Program-made: the position numbers and the translations under genes
Origin: Plantactinospora sp039889035
Lineage (GTDB): Bacteria; Actinomycetota; Actinomycetes; Mycobacteriales; Micromonosporaceae
Assembly (NCBI GenBank): GCA_039889035.1
Contig: JBDQQY010000025.1
Location: forward strand, 62,001 to 126,000
Reading direction: 5' to 3'
Length of the DNA stretch: 64,000 bases
Shown here: positions 40,323 to 48,253 of the stretch, piece by piece
Layout: each line of letters begins with the position of its first letter
How positions within the stretch are numbered: position 1 is the first letter of the stretch
Notes under the pieces: model-generated
Told to the model about the DNA's origin: nothing
Databases searched by the model: none
Seen by the model: the letters and a program-made list of their open reading frames with translations, nothing else

Positions 40323-41981
40323 ATGAAGCCATATCGGCTCGTAGCCGCCGGGCTGGCCGCAGCGCTGCTCGGTTCGCTCGTCGCCGCCACGCCCGTGAAC
40401 GCCGCACCCGCGACCACCACCGCACCCACCCGCGCCGGCAGCACCGGCTGCGCGACCGACCCCACCACGCCGAAACGACAGTTCCGGGCGATGTGGATCG
40501 CGAGCGTCGTGAACATCGACTGGCCGACCAAGGCGTCGTACACCGCGCCGGACCGGATCGCCGCCCAGCAGGCGGAATACACCGGCTGGCTCGACCTGGC
40601 CCAGCGGCTGAACCACAACGCCGTGGTCGTGCAGGTCCGGCCGACCGCCGACGCGTTCTGGCCGTCGCCGTACGAGCCGTGGTCGGAGTACCTGACCGGG
40701 GTGCGCGGTCAGGACCCCGGCTGGGACCCGCTGGCGTACCTGGTCGCCGAGTCGCACAAGCGGAACCTGGAGTTCCACGCCTGGTTCAACCCGTACCGGA
40801 TCTCCATGCCGGACGGGGCCGGCGCCGATGTCAACAAGCTCGCGCCGGGACATCCGGCCCGGGAGAACCCGGAGTGGGCGGTCGCCTACCCGCAGAACGC
40901 GGCCGGCTCCCGGCTCTACTACAACCCCGGCATCCCGGAGGTACGCCAGTTCGTCCAGACCGCCATGCTCGACGCGGTCAAGCGGTACGACATCGACGGC
41001 GTGCACTTCGACGACTACTTCTACCCCTACCCGGCGGCCGGGCAGGACTTCGCCGACCAGGCCACCTTCGAGCGGTACGGTGCCGGCTTCGCCAGCAAGG
41101 CGGACTGGCGGCGACACAACATCGACCTGCTGGTCCAGGAGATGGGTCGACGGATCAAGGCGACCAAGCCGTGGGTGAAGTTCGGGGTCAGCCCGTTCGG
41201 CATCTGGCGCAACAAGGCGACCGACCCGCTCGGCTCGGAGACCAACGGCACCCAGTCGTACGACGCCAACTTCGCCGACACCCGCAGGTGGGTCAAGGAG
41301 GAGTGGATCGACTACATCGTGCCGCAGGTCTACTGGAACATCGGCCTCGCGGTGGCGGACTACGCCAAGCTGGTGCCCTGGTGGTCGGAGGTGGTCGCCG
41401 GCACCCGGGTGCAGCTCTACATCGGCCAGGCCGACTACAAGATCGCCGACCCGGCGCAGCCGGCGCCCTGGCAGGACCCGGCCGAGATGTCGAGGCACCT
41501 GACCTTCAACCGGGACTATCCGCAGGTCGCCGGCAACATCCACTTCAGCGCGGTGCAGGTCCGGGCCAACCGGCTCGGCGCCACCGACCGCTACGCCGCC
41601 GAGCACTACTCCCGGCCGGCGCTGATCCCGACCATGCCGCACCTGGCCGCCAAGCCGCTGATGTTCCCGGTGCTGACCGGCGCGTCCCGGCAGGCCGACG
41701 GGGTGCGGCTGCGCTGGCGGCAGCCGGCCGACGGGCTGGGGCCGTTCGGCCGGGCCACCTCGTACGCGATCTACCGGTTCGACGGGATCGACCTGCCCGG
41801 CTCCTGCGGCTTCGCCGACGCGGGCAACCTGGTCGGCACGGTCCGGGCCGGCGGCGCGGGGGTGCAGTCCTGGCTGGACAGCACCGCCGAGCCGGGCCGG
41901 CGGTACAGCTACTACGTGACCGCGCTGGACCGGCTGGCCAACGAGAGCCAGCCGAGCCCGCCGTGGTTCGTGCTCCGCTGA
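40323..41981 (+). CDS. Secreted GHL10-type glycoside hydrolase-like protein
   Basis: 552 residues. Signal peptide YRLVAAGLAAALLGSLVAAT with AxA-like end near VNAAPA. Then the GHL10/DUF187 TIM barrel: QFRAMWIASVVNIDWPTKAS, NHNAVVVQVRPTADAFWPSP, FHAWFNPYRISMP, VHFDDYFYPYP and IDYIVPQVYWNIG. The acidic pair DD in GVHFDDYF is the likely active-site region. A C-terminal fibronectin-III-like stretch (LRWRQPADGLGPFGRATSYA) follows. Related proteins cleave peptidoglycan-type glycans (e.g. DigH), so a wall hydrolase is plausible. A very strong terminator follows. Confidence 0.9.
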   Translation: MKPYRLVAAGLAAALLGSLVAATPVNAAPATTTAPTRAGSTGCATDPTTPKRQFRAMWIASVVNIDWPTKASYTAPDRIAAQQAEYTGWLDLAQRLNHNAVVVQVRPTADAFWPSPYEPWSEYLTGVRGQDPGWDPLAYLVAESHKRNLEFHAWFNPYRISMPDGAGADVNKLAPGHPARENPEWAVAYPQNAAGSRLYYNPGIPEVRQFVQTAMLDAVKRYDIDGVHFDDYFYPYPAAGQDFADQATFERYGAGFASKADWRRHNIDLLVQEMGRRIKATKPWVKFGVSPFGIWRNKATDPLGSETNGTQSYDANFADTRRWVKEEWIDYIVPQVYWNIGLAVADYAKLVPWWSEVVAGTRVQLYIGQADYKIADPAQPAPWQDPAEMSRHLTFNRDYPQVAGNIHFSAVQVRANRLGATDRYAAEHYSRPALIPTMPHLAAKPLMFPVLTGASRQADGVRLRWRQPADGLGPFGRATSYAIYRFDGIDLPGSCGFADAGNLVGTVRAGGAGVQSWLDSTAEPGRRYSYYVTALDRLANESQPSPPWFVLR

Positions 41982-42000
41982 GCGGAGCCGACCGGCACTG

Positions 42001-42045
42001 ACAGGCGAATGCTCCGGGGTACGGCACCTCGGAGCATTCGCCTGT
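42001..42045 (+). terminator. Strong hairpin terminator after the GHL10 gene
   Basis: 16-bp perfect stem ACAGGCGAATGCTCCG / CGGAGCATTCGCCTGT, extended inside by GGGT/ACCT to about 20 bp with loop ACGGC. A second copy of the right foot (CGCCTGTCA, 42051-42059) can pair with TGACAGGCG at 41999-42007 instead. Confidence 0.9.
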
Positions 42046-42196
42046 TCTGACGCCTGTCAACGAAAATAAAGGTCGGATAGAGATCGGCGGGCGACGATGC
42101 CCCAAGACTGTCACCACGTAGATCACCTACCGGTGACCGCTCTGCCCCGCCCGGGCCTCCCCACGAGGGAGCCCTTCCTATCCGGAGGTACCTGCC

Positions 42197-42748
42197 TTGT
42201 CCCGTCGCCTGCTCACCACCCTGACCGCCAGCATGTTCGCGGTGCTGGTGCTCCTCGGGTTCGCCGCACCCGCTGCCGCCGCGGTGACCCCCGAACAGAA
42301 GCTATCGGTGCTGTCGAGCTGGACCCAGACCAGCGCCAGCAGCTACAACGCCTGGAACTCCGCCCGCACCAACCAGGCCGCCTGGGCCGACTACGCCTTC
42401 AACTGGAGCACCGACTACTGCTCGTCCAGCCCGGACAACCCGCTCGGGTTCAACTTCGAACTCTCCTGCCATCGGCACGACTTCGGCTACCGCAACTACA
42501 AGGCGGTCGGCCAGTTCGACCCGAACAAGGCCCGGCTGGACAGCGCCTTCTACGAGGACCTGCGACGGGTCTGCGCGACGTACAACGCCTTCGTCCGCCC
42601 GGCCTGCTACAGCCTGGCCTGGACCTACTACCAGGCCGTACGCGCATTCGGCTCGCTGGTCATCAGCCAGTCCGACCTGGACAAGGCGGCGAAGCTGAAG
42701 GCCGACGGCGAGCGCCGGGCGGCTGCCGCCGCGGCTGCGCCCCGCTGA
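42197..42748 (+). CDS. Secreted prokaryotic phospholipase A2
   Basis: 183 residues. Signal peptide (LTASMFAVLVLLGFAAPAAA) followed by the PLA2 fold of Streptomyces/fungal type. The catalytic block is FELSCHRHDFGYRNYKAVGQ, with His and Asp in CHRHD, and ADYAFNWSTDYCSSSPDNPL is the ligand loop. Four cysteines could form two disulfides (YCSS with SCHR; RVCATY with PACYS). It hydrolyses the sn-2 ester of phospholipids outside the cell. The TTG start is supported by GGAGGT with 7-nt spacing. Ends in a Lys/Ala-rich tail. Confidence 0.93.
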   Translation: MSRRLLTTLTASMFAVLVLLGFAAPAAAAVTPEQKLSVLSSWTQTSASSYNAWNSARTNQAAWADYAFNWSTDYCSSSPDNPLGFNFELSCHRHDFGYRNYKAVGQFDPNKARLDSAFYEDLRRVCATYNAFVRPACYSLAWTYYQAVRAFGSLVISQSDLDKAAKLKADGERRAAAAAAAPR

Positions 42749-42792
42749 CCTCCGCATCCGCCCGCCACTCGCCGCCAAGGTGAATCCCGTCA

Positions 42793-42874
42793 ACCTCCCC
42801 GCGCGGTCCGTGGTACCCGAAGGTGAAAGTCGGGGCGCACGGGCCAGGCCGTCCAGGTCGGAAGAGGTTCACTG
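42793..42874. repeat. Intergenic repeat element, copy A
   Basis: 82 nt starting ACCTCCCC and ending AGGTTCACTG. By my alignment about 64 of 82 positions match copy B at 47851-47931, with one gap. Longest identical blocks are AGTCGGGGCGC and AGGTTCACTG. Lies between the ends of convergent genes (PLA2 and the gene at 42969). Confidence 0.75.
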
Positions 42875-42968
42875 AACCGGTCGGGACCGGTGCCGATTGC
42901 CGTCGGCGCCGGTCCCGATGCCGGTCCCGTCCCGGCCCGGATCCCCACCCGGGGCGGGACCGGCCGGC

Positions 42969-43469
42969 TCAGATCGAGCGTCGCGCCAACGGTCGCCACC
43001 GCGACCCGCCCGGCGTCGGGGCCGTCCGGCGCACACTGTCGAGCTGCCCCGGTTGTGCGCCCGGACCGAGGATCCGCGCGCCGGAGCTGGAGTCCGGTTC
43101 GGCCGGCCTGCCCGGCTCGCCGGTCACGGCACGTCGCCGCCGTCCGGCGTTCTGGCCGAACCCGGCCCCGGCGGCTGTCGGCTGCCCGGCCCGCCTTGGC
43201 TCCCCGACCCGATTCGGCTGACCGGCCCGACCGGTCCGGCTGCCGACGGGACGCTCCCAGGTGAGCCGCTGGTTCGTCGGCCGGCCCCGGACCGGCGCCG
43301 GCGGCGGGTCGGCGGTCACGGACATCCGGGACGGCGGTAAAGGCGGCCCGGCCGACCGTGCCGTGGGGGTCGAGTCGGGACATCTCCATCGGTGGCCACA
43401 CCGGCAGTACCGCCAGAGTCGGCGCCAGTCCCTTCGATGCCGATCGGGCGTACGGCGTAACCAGCTCAT
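42969..43469 (-). CDS. Putative small protein with CxCx4C motif
   Basis: 166 residues. The start MSWLRRTPDRHRRDWRRLWR leads into YCRCGHRWRCPDS, a CxCx4C cluster that looks like half of a zinc-binding site. I recall similar Arg/Trp/Cys-rich starts in Micromonospora proteins encoded divergently from XRE regulators. The remaining ~130 residues are Pro/Arg/Gly-rich and disordered, so the coding status of the 3' part is doubtful. GGAGGGGG lies about 8 nt before the ATG. The gene fills an otherwise unexplained 970-bp gap. Function unknown. Confidence 0.5.
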   Translation of the reverse strand: MSWLRRTPDRHRRDWRRLWRYCRCGHRWRCPDSTPTARSAGPPLPPSRMSVTADPPPAPVRGRPTNQRLTWERPVGSRTGRAGQPNRVGEPRRAGQPTAAGAGFGQNAGRRRRAVTGEPGRPAEPDSSSGARILGPGAQPGQLDSVRRTAPTPGGSRWRPLARRSI

Positions 43470-43717
43470 CTCGCGACCCCCTCCGCGTCCGGTCTGGAGG
43501 CGGGGACCGCTCGTGCGGTGCCGGCTCCGAGCGGTCCCCGCGCGGGTACCGCTCTCCCCCCGGAAACGACCCCGGAGCGGTCCCGTCGGTGACAGTCTGG
43601 TGCAGAGGTAACTACTGTGGACGACGATCCGGCCTCTTTGCGCAGTTGAGCCACGGCGTACGCGTAGTCATGAGTGGGCCGCGTAGATACCGACACATTC
43701 CGAGTGGAGGGTGCGTG

Positions 43718-44515
43718 ATGGGCGCAGCGGTGGACCTCCTGGTCGAGGAGTTGATAGAAGCACGAACGTCCCGGGCCATGACCCAGGAGGAGTGGGCCCG
43801 CACGGTCAAGTTCTCTCCGACGCACGTCAGCTCGGTGGAGACGCGGCACCGGCCGCCGACCGGCGACTACGTGGCCGCCGTGGACCGGGCGTTCCAGACC
43901 GGAGGCGCCTACACCCGGCTCCTGGTCAAGCTCGCCAGTTTCGACAGCGCGCCGATCTGGCTGCGGGACTGGATCGAGATCGAGCGGGAGGCGGTGCTGC
44001 TCCGCTGGTTCGAGCCGGCGTACGTGCCCGGGTTGTTGCAGACCGAGGCGTATGCTCGGGCGACCCTGGCCGGCGGCCGGTTCACCGCCGAGGAGATCGA
44101 CCGGCACGTCGCCTCCCGGCTGGCCCGGCAGGCGATCCTCAACCGGGACGTCCCGCCGCAGCTCATCGCGGTGATCGACGAGGCGGTACTGCGCCGGCCG
44201 GCCCCGGAGCAGCCCGGGCTGATGGGTGAACAGGTGGAGCGGATCGTCACGCTCGCGGAACTGGACCACGTCCAGGTGCAGGTCGTCCCGGCCACCACCG
44301 GGATCTATCTGGGGCTGGCCGGACAGTTCATCATCGCCGAGATGCCGGACGACAGCCGGGTGGGGTATGCCGATAATCAGCTCAAGGCGCAGATAGTCGA
44401 TCAACCGGGCGAAATTGCTAGACTGGTGCGAATGTGGGAAGTAGTGCGTAACTATGCTCTTCCCGTCAAACAATCGCTCGAATTGATCAAGGAAGTGTCG
44501 AAGATATGGACTTAA
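43718..44515 (+). CDS. XRE-family regulator with DUF5753 domain
   Basis: 265 residues. N-terminal Cro/C1-type helix-turn-helix (AMTQEEWARTVKFSPTHVSS, VETRHRPPTGDYVAAVDRAF), then DUF5753 (WIEIEREAVLLRWFEPAYVP, GLLQTEAYARATL, LDHVQVQVVPATTGIYLGLA). Actinobacterial genomes hold many such regulators paired with a DUF397 protein, as here (10-bp overlap); well-known relatives (WhiJ-like) affect development. ATG 43718 follows GGAGG by 7 nt. Confidence 0.93.
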   Translation: MGAAVDLLVEELIEARTSRAMTQEEWARTVKFSPTHVSSVETRHRPPTGDYVAAVDRAFQTGGAYTRLLVKLASFDSAPIWLRDWIEIEREAVLLRWFEPAYVPGLLQTEAYARATLAGGRFTAEEIDRHVASRLARQAILNRDVPPQLIAVIDEAVLRRPAPEQPGLMGEQVERIVTLAELDHVQVQVVPATTGIYLGLAGQFIIAEMPDDSRVGYADNQLKAQIVDQPGEIARLVRMWEVVRNYALPVKQSLELIKEVSKIWT

Positions 44516-44694
44516 CTGGGGCCCTTTGGCGCACGTCGACCCGGTCCGGTGGTAACGGTGGTGCCTGCGTGGAGGTGGCGGACAACCTGCCTGGGGTGGT
44601 CGCCGTCCGGGACAGCAAGGACCCGACCGGCCCGGTCCTGGCGTTCCGCCCCGACGCCTGGCGGATATTCGTCGACCTCGCCAAGGACCTCTGA
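44506..44694 (+). CDS. DUF397 protein
   Basis: 62 residues: WRTSTRSGGNGGACVEVADN, VVAVRDSKDPTGPVLAFRPD, AWRIFVDLAKDL. This is the complete DUF397 domain, a small antidote or partner protein of DUF5753 regulators in many actinomycetes. Overlaps the regulator by 10 bp, so they are co-translated. A terminator follows within 15 nt. Confidence 0.95.
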   Translation: MDLTGALWRTSTRSGGNGGACVEVADNLPGVVAVRDSKDPTGPVLAFRPDAWRIFVDLAKDL

Positions 44695-44708
44695 CCACCG
44701 CCCTGCCT

Positions 44709-44742
44709 CGATGCTCCCGCCCTTTCGGGGACGGGAGCATCG
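44709..44742. terminator. Hairpin after DUF397
   Basis: 11-bp stem CGATGCTCCCG / CGGGAGCATCG, loop CCCTTTCGGGGA that can pair further (CCC/GGG). Sits between convergent genes. Confidence 0.8.
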
Positions 44743-44851
44743 TCGTCTCCGGCGCCGTGCCGACCGCTCCGGGTGTCCCGACGTCTCGACGAACACGCGC
44801 GGCGGCCACCGCGACAACCCCGCTCGACGGAGCCGGATCGGTGGGCGTGCC

Positions 44852-47686
44852 TCAGTGCTCGACCTCACGGGGCGCGTCGACGCTCTCCCGGGGCCGTGGG
44901 CGCTGGGCCGGCGTCTCGACGTGGGAGAACCTGATCGAGCCGGCGGCGAGGTCGGGATGGTCGACCTCCAGGGCCACCGCCGCCGCCTCCTCCAGGGTCA
45001 GCTCGGCACCGGCCGCGTACGCGGTGTCGAAGGCCGTGTCGCCCATCAGGTTCCGCAGCGAGGCCTGCTCCTGGAGCCAGTACGCGCCGAAGGTGCCCGG
45101 GGTACAGCGCATCGCCGAGCGGGTGAGCTGGGCCGCGCCGAAGAGTCGCGCCGCCGACCTCGGGTCCCCGCCGCCGGCGCAGCGCACCGCGATCGCGTTC
45201 ACCGTGTCGCAGGCCCTGGCCAGATAGCCGTAGCTCATCCGCGACCGCAGCGCGACGACCAGGTGGTCGTGCGCGGCGACCAGGTCGCCCCGGGCCAGCG
45301 CCACCATGCCGAGCAGCATGTCGACGGAGCGCTTGCCGCGCTCGGTCGGCCGGCCCGCCTCCACCGGCCGGGCCGCGCCGAGCAACTCGGCCGCCTCGTC
45401 CAGGGCACCCCGGCGCCAGAGCAGCTCTGCCAGGCTGTAGACGGCGAGCAGCGCCTCGCCGGCCACGCCCTCCGTCTCGGCCTCGGCGATCACCTCCCGG
45501 CACACCCGCTCGGCCTCGGCGAACCGTCCCATGTCGATCAGCGGCGCGGCCCGGCCGGCGAGTACCCGGATCAGCAGGCCCGCGTCGCCGGCCTGCCGGG
45601 CGGCCGACTCGGCCCGCTGTGAGAAGCGCAGCTCCTCGGCGAACTCACCGTCCGCGCCGGCATGCTGCGAGTGCATGTGGTACGCCGCCGCCAGCTCCGC
45701 CTCGGGGATCTGCTCGCCGGTCTCGGCGATCCGGCCGTAGAGCCGGAACAGCCACAACCGACCCTCCCGGGCCAGTCCCCGCTCCCGCCACCACTCGTCC
45801 AGCCCACTGGCCAGTTGCAACCCCTGTCGGGCGCTGCCGCCGGTGACGGTCCAGCGCAGCGCGGCCCGCAGCTCGTCGGCGAGCGGGTCGAGCGCGTAGA
45901 GGGAGAGGGTGACGGGCCGGTCGTCCGGGCCCAGGTAGGCGCGCTGCAACGCGTGCAGCGACCAGGCCACGTGCCGGTCCCGGGCGGTCTGCTCCTCCCC
46001 CGCGTCGACCAGCCGGCGCGCCGCGTACGCCCGGATCGGGTCCAGCATCCGGTAGGTGCTGCCGGAGACGTTCGGCTCGGCCTGGATCATCGACTTGTCG
46101 ACCAGCACCGACAGCGGGTCGAGCGGGTCGTCGTTGAGCAGCCACTCGACGGTGGCCAGGTCGACCGGGCCGGAGAAGACCGCCAGCCAGCGCAGCAGCC
46201 GGGCGGCCCGAGGCCCGAGCGTCCGGTACGACCAGGTGACCGTGGCCTGCATGGTGACGTGCCGCTGGGTGGCCGAGCGCTGGACCGCGCGGACGCCGAC
46301 GGGTGGCGCCATCCCCCGGGCCGCCGCCGCCAGGTCCACGGTGTCCTGCTGGTTGGCGACCCAGCTCCGGCTCACCGCCGGCGCGGGTTCCACGTCGTCC
46401 CGGCCCGCGTCCAGGGCTCCGAGTACGTCGTCCAGCCGTTCGGCGAGCTGGCTGGCGGAGAGTACCCGCAGCCGGGCGGCGGCCAGCTCGATCGCCAGCG
46501 GCAGCCCGTCCAGCCGGGTCACCACCCGTTGCAGGTCGGCCGACTCGGCCGGACCGGACCGGCGCCCACCCCGAGCCGCCGCGGTCCGGTCGAGCAGCAG
46601 GGTCACCGCCTCGCTCGGACCGCCACCGGGTGCCGGGTCGACGGAGAGCGGCGGGATGCGCCAGATCACCTCGCCGGGCAGCCCGAGCGACTCCCGGCTG
46701 GTGGCGAGCACGCGTACGCCGCTGCCGCCGGCGAGCAGTCGAGAGATCACCTCGGCGCAGGCGGCCGGCTGGGCGTCGCAGGTGTCCAGCACGACCAGCA
46801 TCCGCCGGGACGCGGCGAACTCGACCAGCGTCTCCAGCATCGGCCGGCCCGGCTCCGGCCGCAGCCCGAGGACCGCGGCGACCGCGAAGGCGACCAGCCC
46901 GGGATCGGTCACGGTGGCGATGTCGACGAACCAGACACCGTCCGGGTACGACTCGACCACGCCGCCGGCCAGCTCGACCGCCAGCCGGGTCTTGCCGGCC
47001 CCGCCGGCGCCGACCACCGTCACCAGCCGGTGTGCGTCGATGAGCTGGTCCAGCTCCTCCCGCTCCGCCTTGCGGCCCACGAACGAGGTGACCTGGGTCG
47101 GCAGGTTGTGCGGGATCGCGTCGGCGGTGCGCGGGCGGGGAAACTGGCGCTCCAGTCCGGGGGCGACGAGCTGGAAGAGCCGCTCCCGGTCGTCGAAGCC
47201 GCGCAGCCGGTGCAGGCCGAGGTCGAGCAGGGAGGCGCCCGGCGGCAGCGGCGCGGCGTGCCTGGCGGTCGCGCCGGAGCAGAGCACCTGGCCGCCGTGC
47301 GCGGCTGCGGCGATCCGGGCGGCCCGGTGCACCTCGGCGCTGGCGTACTCGCCGTCGCGCGGCTCGGCCTGCCCGGTGTGCAACCCCATCCGGACCCGGG
47401 GGGTGGCCTCCGGCGTCGGCCACTCGTGGTTGTTCAGCGCGCGCTGCGCGGCCAGCGAGGCGTCCAGCGCGGACGAGGCGTCGGCGAACGCGACGAAGAA
47501 CGAGTCGCCCTCGGTGAAGAGTTCGGTGCCGTCACTGGCGGCCAGCGTCGCCCGCAGCAGGCGCCGGTGCTCGCTCAGCACCGGCCGGTAGCCCGGACCG
47601 AGCATCTGGGCCAGCCGCGTGGAGCCCTCGATGTCGGTGAACATGAATGTCACCAACCCGCTCGGCAGGTGGATCCGTGCTGACAT
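44852..47686 (-). CDS. Class III nucleotidyl cyclase-STAND ATPase-TPR regulator
   Basis: 944 residues. N-terminal class III cyclase homology domain with both metal Asp sites (VTFMFTDIEGSTRLAQML and FTEGDSFFVAFADASSAL) and the tail VRMGLHTGQAEPRDGEY. STAND/NB-ARC ATPase with P-loop VVGAGGAGKTRLAVELAG, LVVLDTCD and LATSRESLGLPGEVIW. The C-terminal ~500 residues are helical TPR-like repeats (e.g. VCREVIAEAETEGVAGEALL). No DNA-binding domain is seen. Such proteins are predicted signal integrators, possibly making cAMP. ATG 47686 has GGAGG 8 nt upstream; an upstream in-frame GTG/ATG at 47722 is less likely. Confidence 0.9.
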   Translation of the reverse strand: MSARIHLPSGLVTFMFTDIEGSTRLAQMLGPGYRPVLSEHRRLLRATLAASDGTELFTEGDSFFVAFADASSALDASLAAQRALNNHEWPTPEATPRVRMGLHTGQAEPRDGEYASAEVHRAARIAAAAHGGQVLCSGATARHAAPLPPGASLLDLGLHRLRGFDDRERLFQLVAPGLERQFPRPRTADAIPHNLPTQVTSFVGRKAEREELDQLIDAHRLVTVVGAGGAGKTRLAVELAGGVVESYPDGVWFVDIATVTDPGLVAFAVAAVLGLRPEPGRPMLETLVEFAASRRMLVVLDTCDAQPAACAEVISRLLAGGSGVRVLATSRESLGLPGEVIWRIPPLSVDPAPGGGPSEAVTLLLDRTAAARGGRRSGPAESADLQRVVTRLDGLPLAIELAAARLRVLSASQLAERLDDVLGALDAGRDDVEPAPAVSRSWVANQQDTVDLAAAARGMAPPVGVRAVQRSATQRHVTMQATVTWSYRTLGPRAARLLRWLAVFSGPVDLATVEWLLNDDPLDPLSVLVDKSMIQAEPNVSGSTYRMLDPIRAYAARRLVDAGEEQTARDRHVAWSLHALQRAYLGPDDRPVTLSLYALDPLADELRAALRWTVTGGSARQGLQLASGLDEWWRERGLAREGRLWLFRLYGRIAETGEQIPEAELAAAYHMHSQHAGADGEFAEELRFSQRAESAARQAGDAGLLIRVLAGRAAPLIDMGRFAEAERVCREVIAEAETEGVAGEALLAVYSLAELLWRRGALDEAAELLGAARPVEAGRPTERGKRSVDMLLGMVALARGDLVAAHDHLVVALRSRMSYGYLARACDTVNAIAVRCAGGGDPRSAARLFGAAQLTRSAMRCTPGTFGAYWLQEQASLRNLMGDTAFDTAYAAGAELTLEEAAAVALEVDHPDLAAGSIRFSHVETPAQRPRPRESVDAPREVEH

Positions 47687-47975
47687 GCCTGGAACCTCCC
47701 GCCCCCTGGAAGTCGCGTTCATGCTGCCGCATATTTACGGGTTGGCCCATCGTAGAAACGGACGGCGCGACCCCGTACCAAGGTGCTAACCGGGGACTCT
47801 GCCACGAAACCGACATCACGGTCGCGAACTGTCCTCACTGAACCTTTTCCACCTCCCCATGCGGTCGGCCGTGGCCGCAGGTGAGAGTCGGGGCGCTGGC
47901 GCCGCGCTGTTCAGGTCGAAAAGGTTCACTGTCCGGGACGGGAGGGGGCCGGGCCCGGACAGCCGGGTTACGGCC
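47687..47975. other. Intergenic region holding repeat copy B
   Basis: 289 bp between the cyclase-STAND gene and the FmdB gene (both minus). Holds the intergenic repeat at 47851-47931; no gene seen. Confidence 0.5.
47851..47931. repeat. Intergenic repeat element, copy B
   Basis: 81 nt, homologous to 42793-42874 in the same orientation. In addition the flanks form a near-perfect inverted repeat: TGAACCTTTTC at 47840-47850 against GAAAAGGTTCA at 47918-47928, so the element could fold as one long-stem RNA. It begins about 45 nt beyond the stop of the FmdB gene. Confidence 0.75.
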
Positions 47976-48197
47976 TCAGCAGCCGCAACTCCCGCCGCAG
48001 CAGCCGCCGCCGCTGGGGGCGGCCGGTGCCGGGGCGGCACCGGCCGCACCGCGACCGGTGAACGCGACCGTCGACAGTAGCTTGACCGTGTCGTCGTGCC
48101 CCTGGGGGCAGGACGCCGGAGCCGTGGCCTCGGCCATCGGCCGGTTCATTTCGAAGGTGTCGCCGCAGGCGCGGCAACGGAACTCGTACCGGGGCAT
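47976..48197 (-). CDS. FmdB-family zinc ribbon protein
   Basis: 73 residues. PRYEFRCRACGDTFEMNRPM with a second pair ASCPQGHDD makes the FmdB zinc ribbon, then a Gly/Cys-rich tail GGGCCGGSCGC common in actinobacterial members. Probably a regulatory or metal-binding protein; function unproven. TACGCT lies 6 nt before the ATG (leaderless). Divergent from the transglycosylase gene. Confidence 0.9.
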   Translation of the reverse strand: MPRYEFRCRACGDTFEMNRPMAEATAPASCPQGHDDTVKLLSTVAFTGRGAAGAAPAPAAPSGGGCCGGSCGC

Positions 48198-48203
48198 ACC
48201 AAC

Positions 48204-48209
48204 AGCGTA
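48204..48209 (-). promoter_or_regulatory. -10 hexamer of leaderless fmdB-type gene promoter
   Basis: TACGCT (minus strand), 6 nt before ATG 48197. Confidence 0.4.
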
Positions 48210-48218
48210 CGGCCAGAC

Positions 48219-48246
48219 CTGACGTTCGACGGTCGATGGGTAATAC
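48219..48246 (+). promoter_or_regulatory. Leaderless promoter of the lytic transglycosylase gene
   Basis: CTGACG (48219-48224), 16-nt spacer, TAATAC (48241-48246), then 7 nt to GTG 48254. The TAATAC is a near-consensus -10, supporting GTG 48254 rather than ATG 48236, which lies upstream of the hexamer. Confidence 0.55.
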
Positions 48247-48253
48247 TCGACGG

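Noticed and set aside
42790..43401. 203-codon minus-strand frame in the PLA2/XRE gap
   Set aside because: No motif, Arg/Gly/Pro-rich, overlaps repeat copy A; the frame at 42969-43469 has a better start and a Cys motif.
47816..48049. Short open frame overlapping repeat copy B
   Set aside because: Neither frame is preserved between the two copies of the element, so a conserved protein is unlikely.
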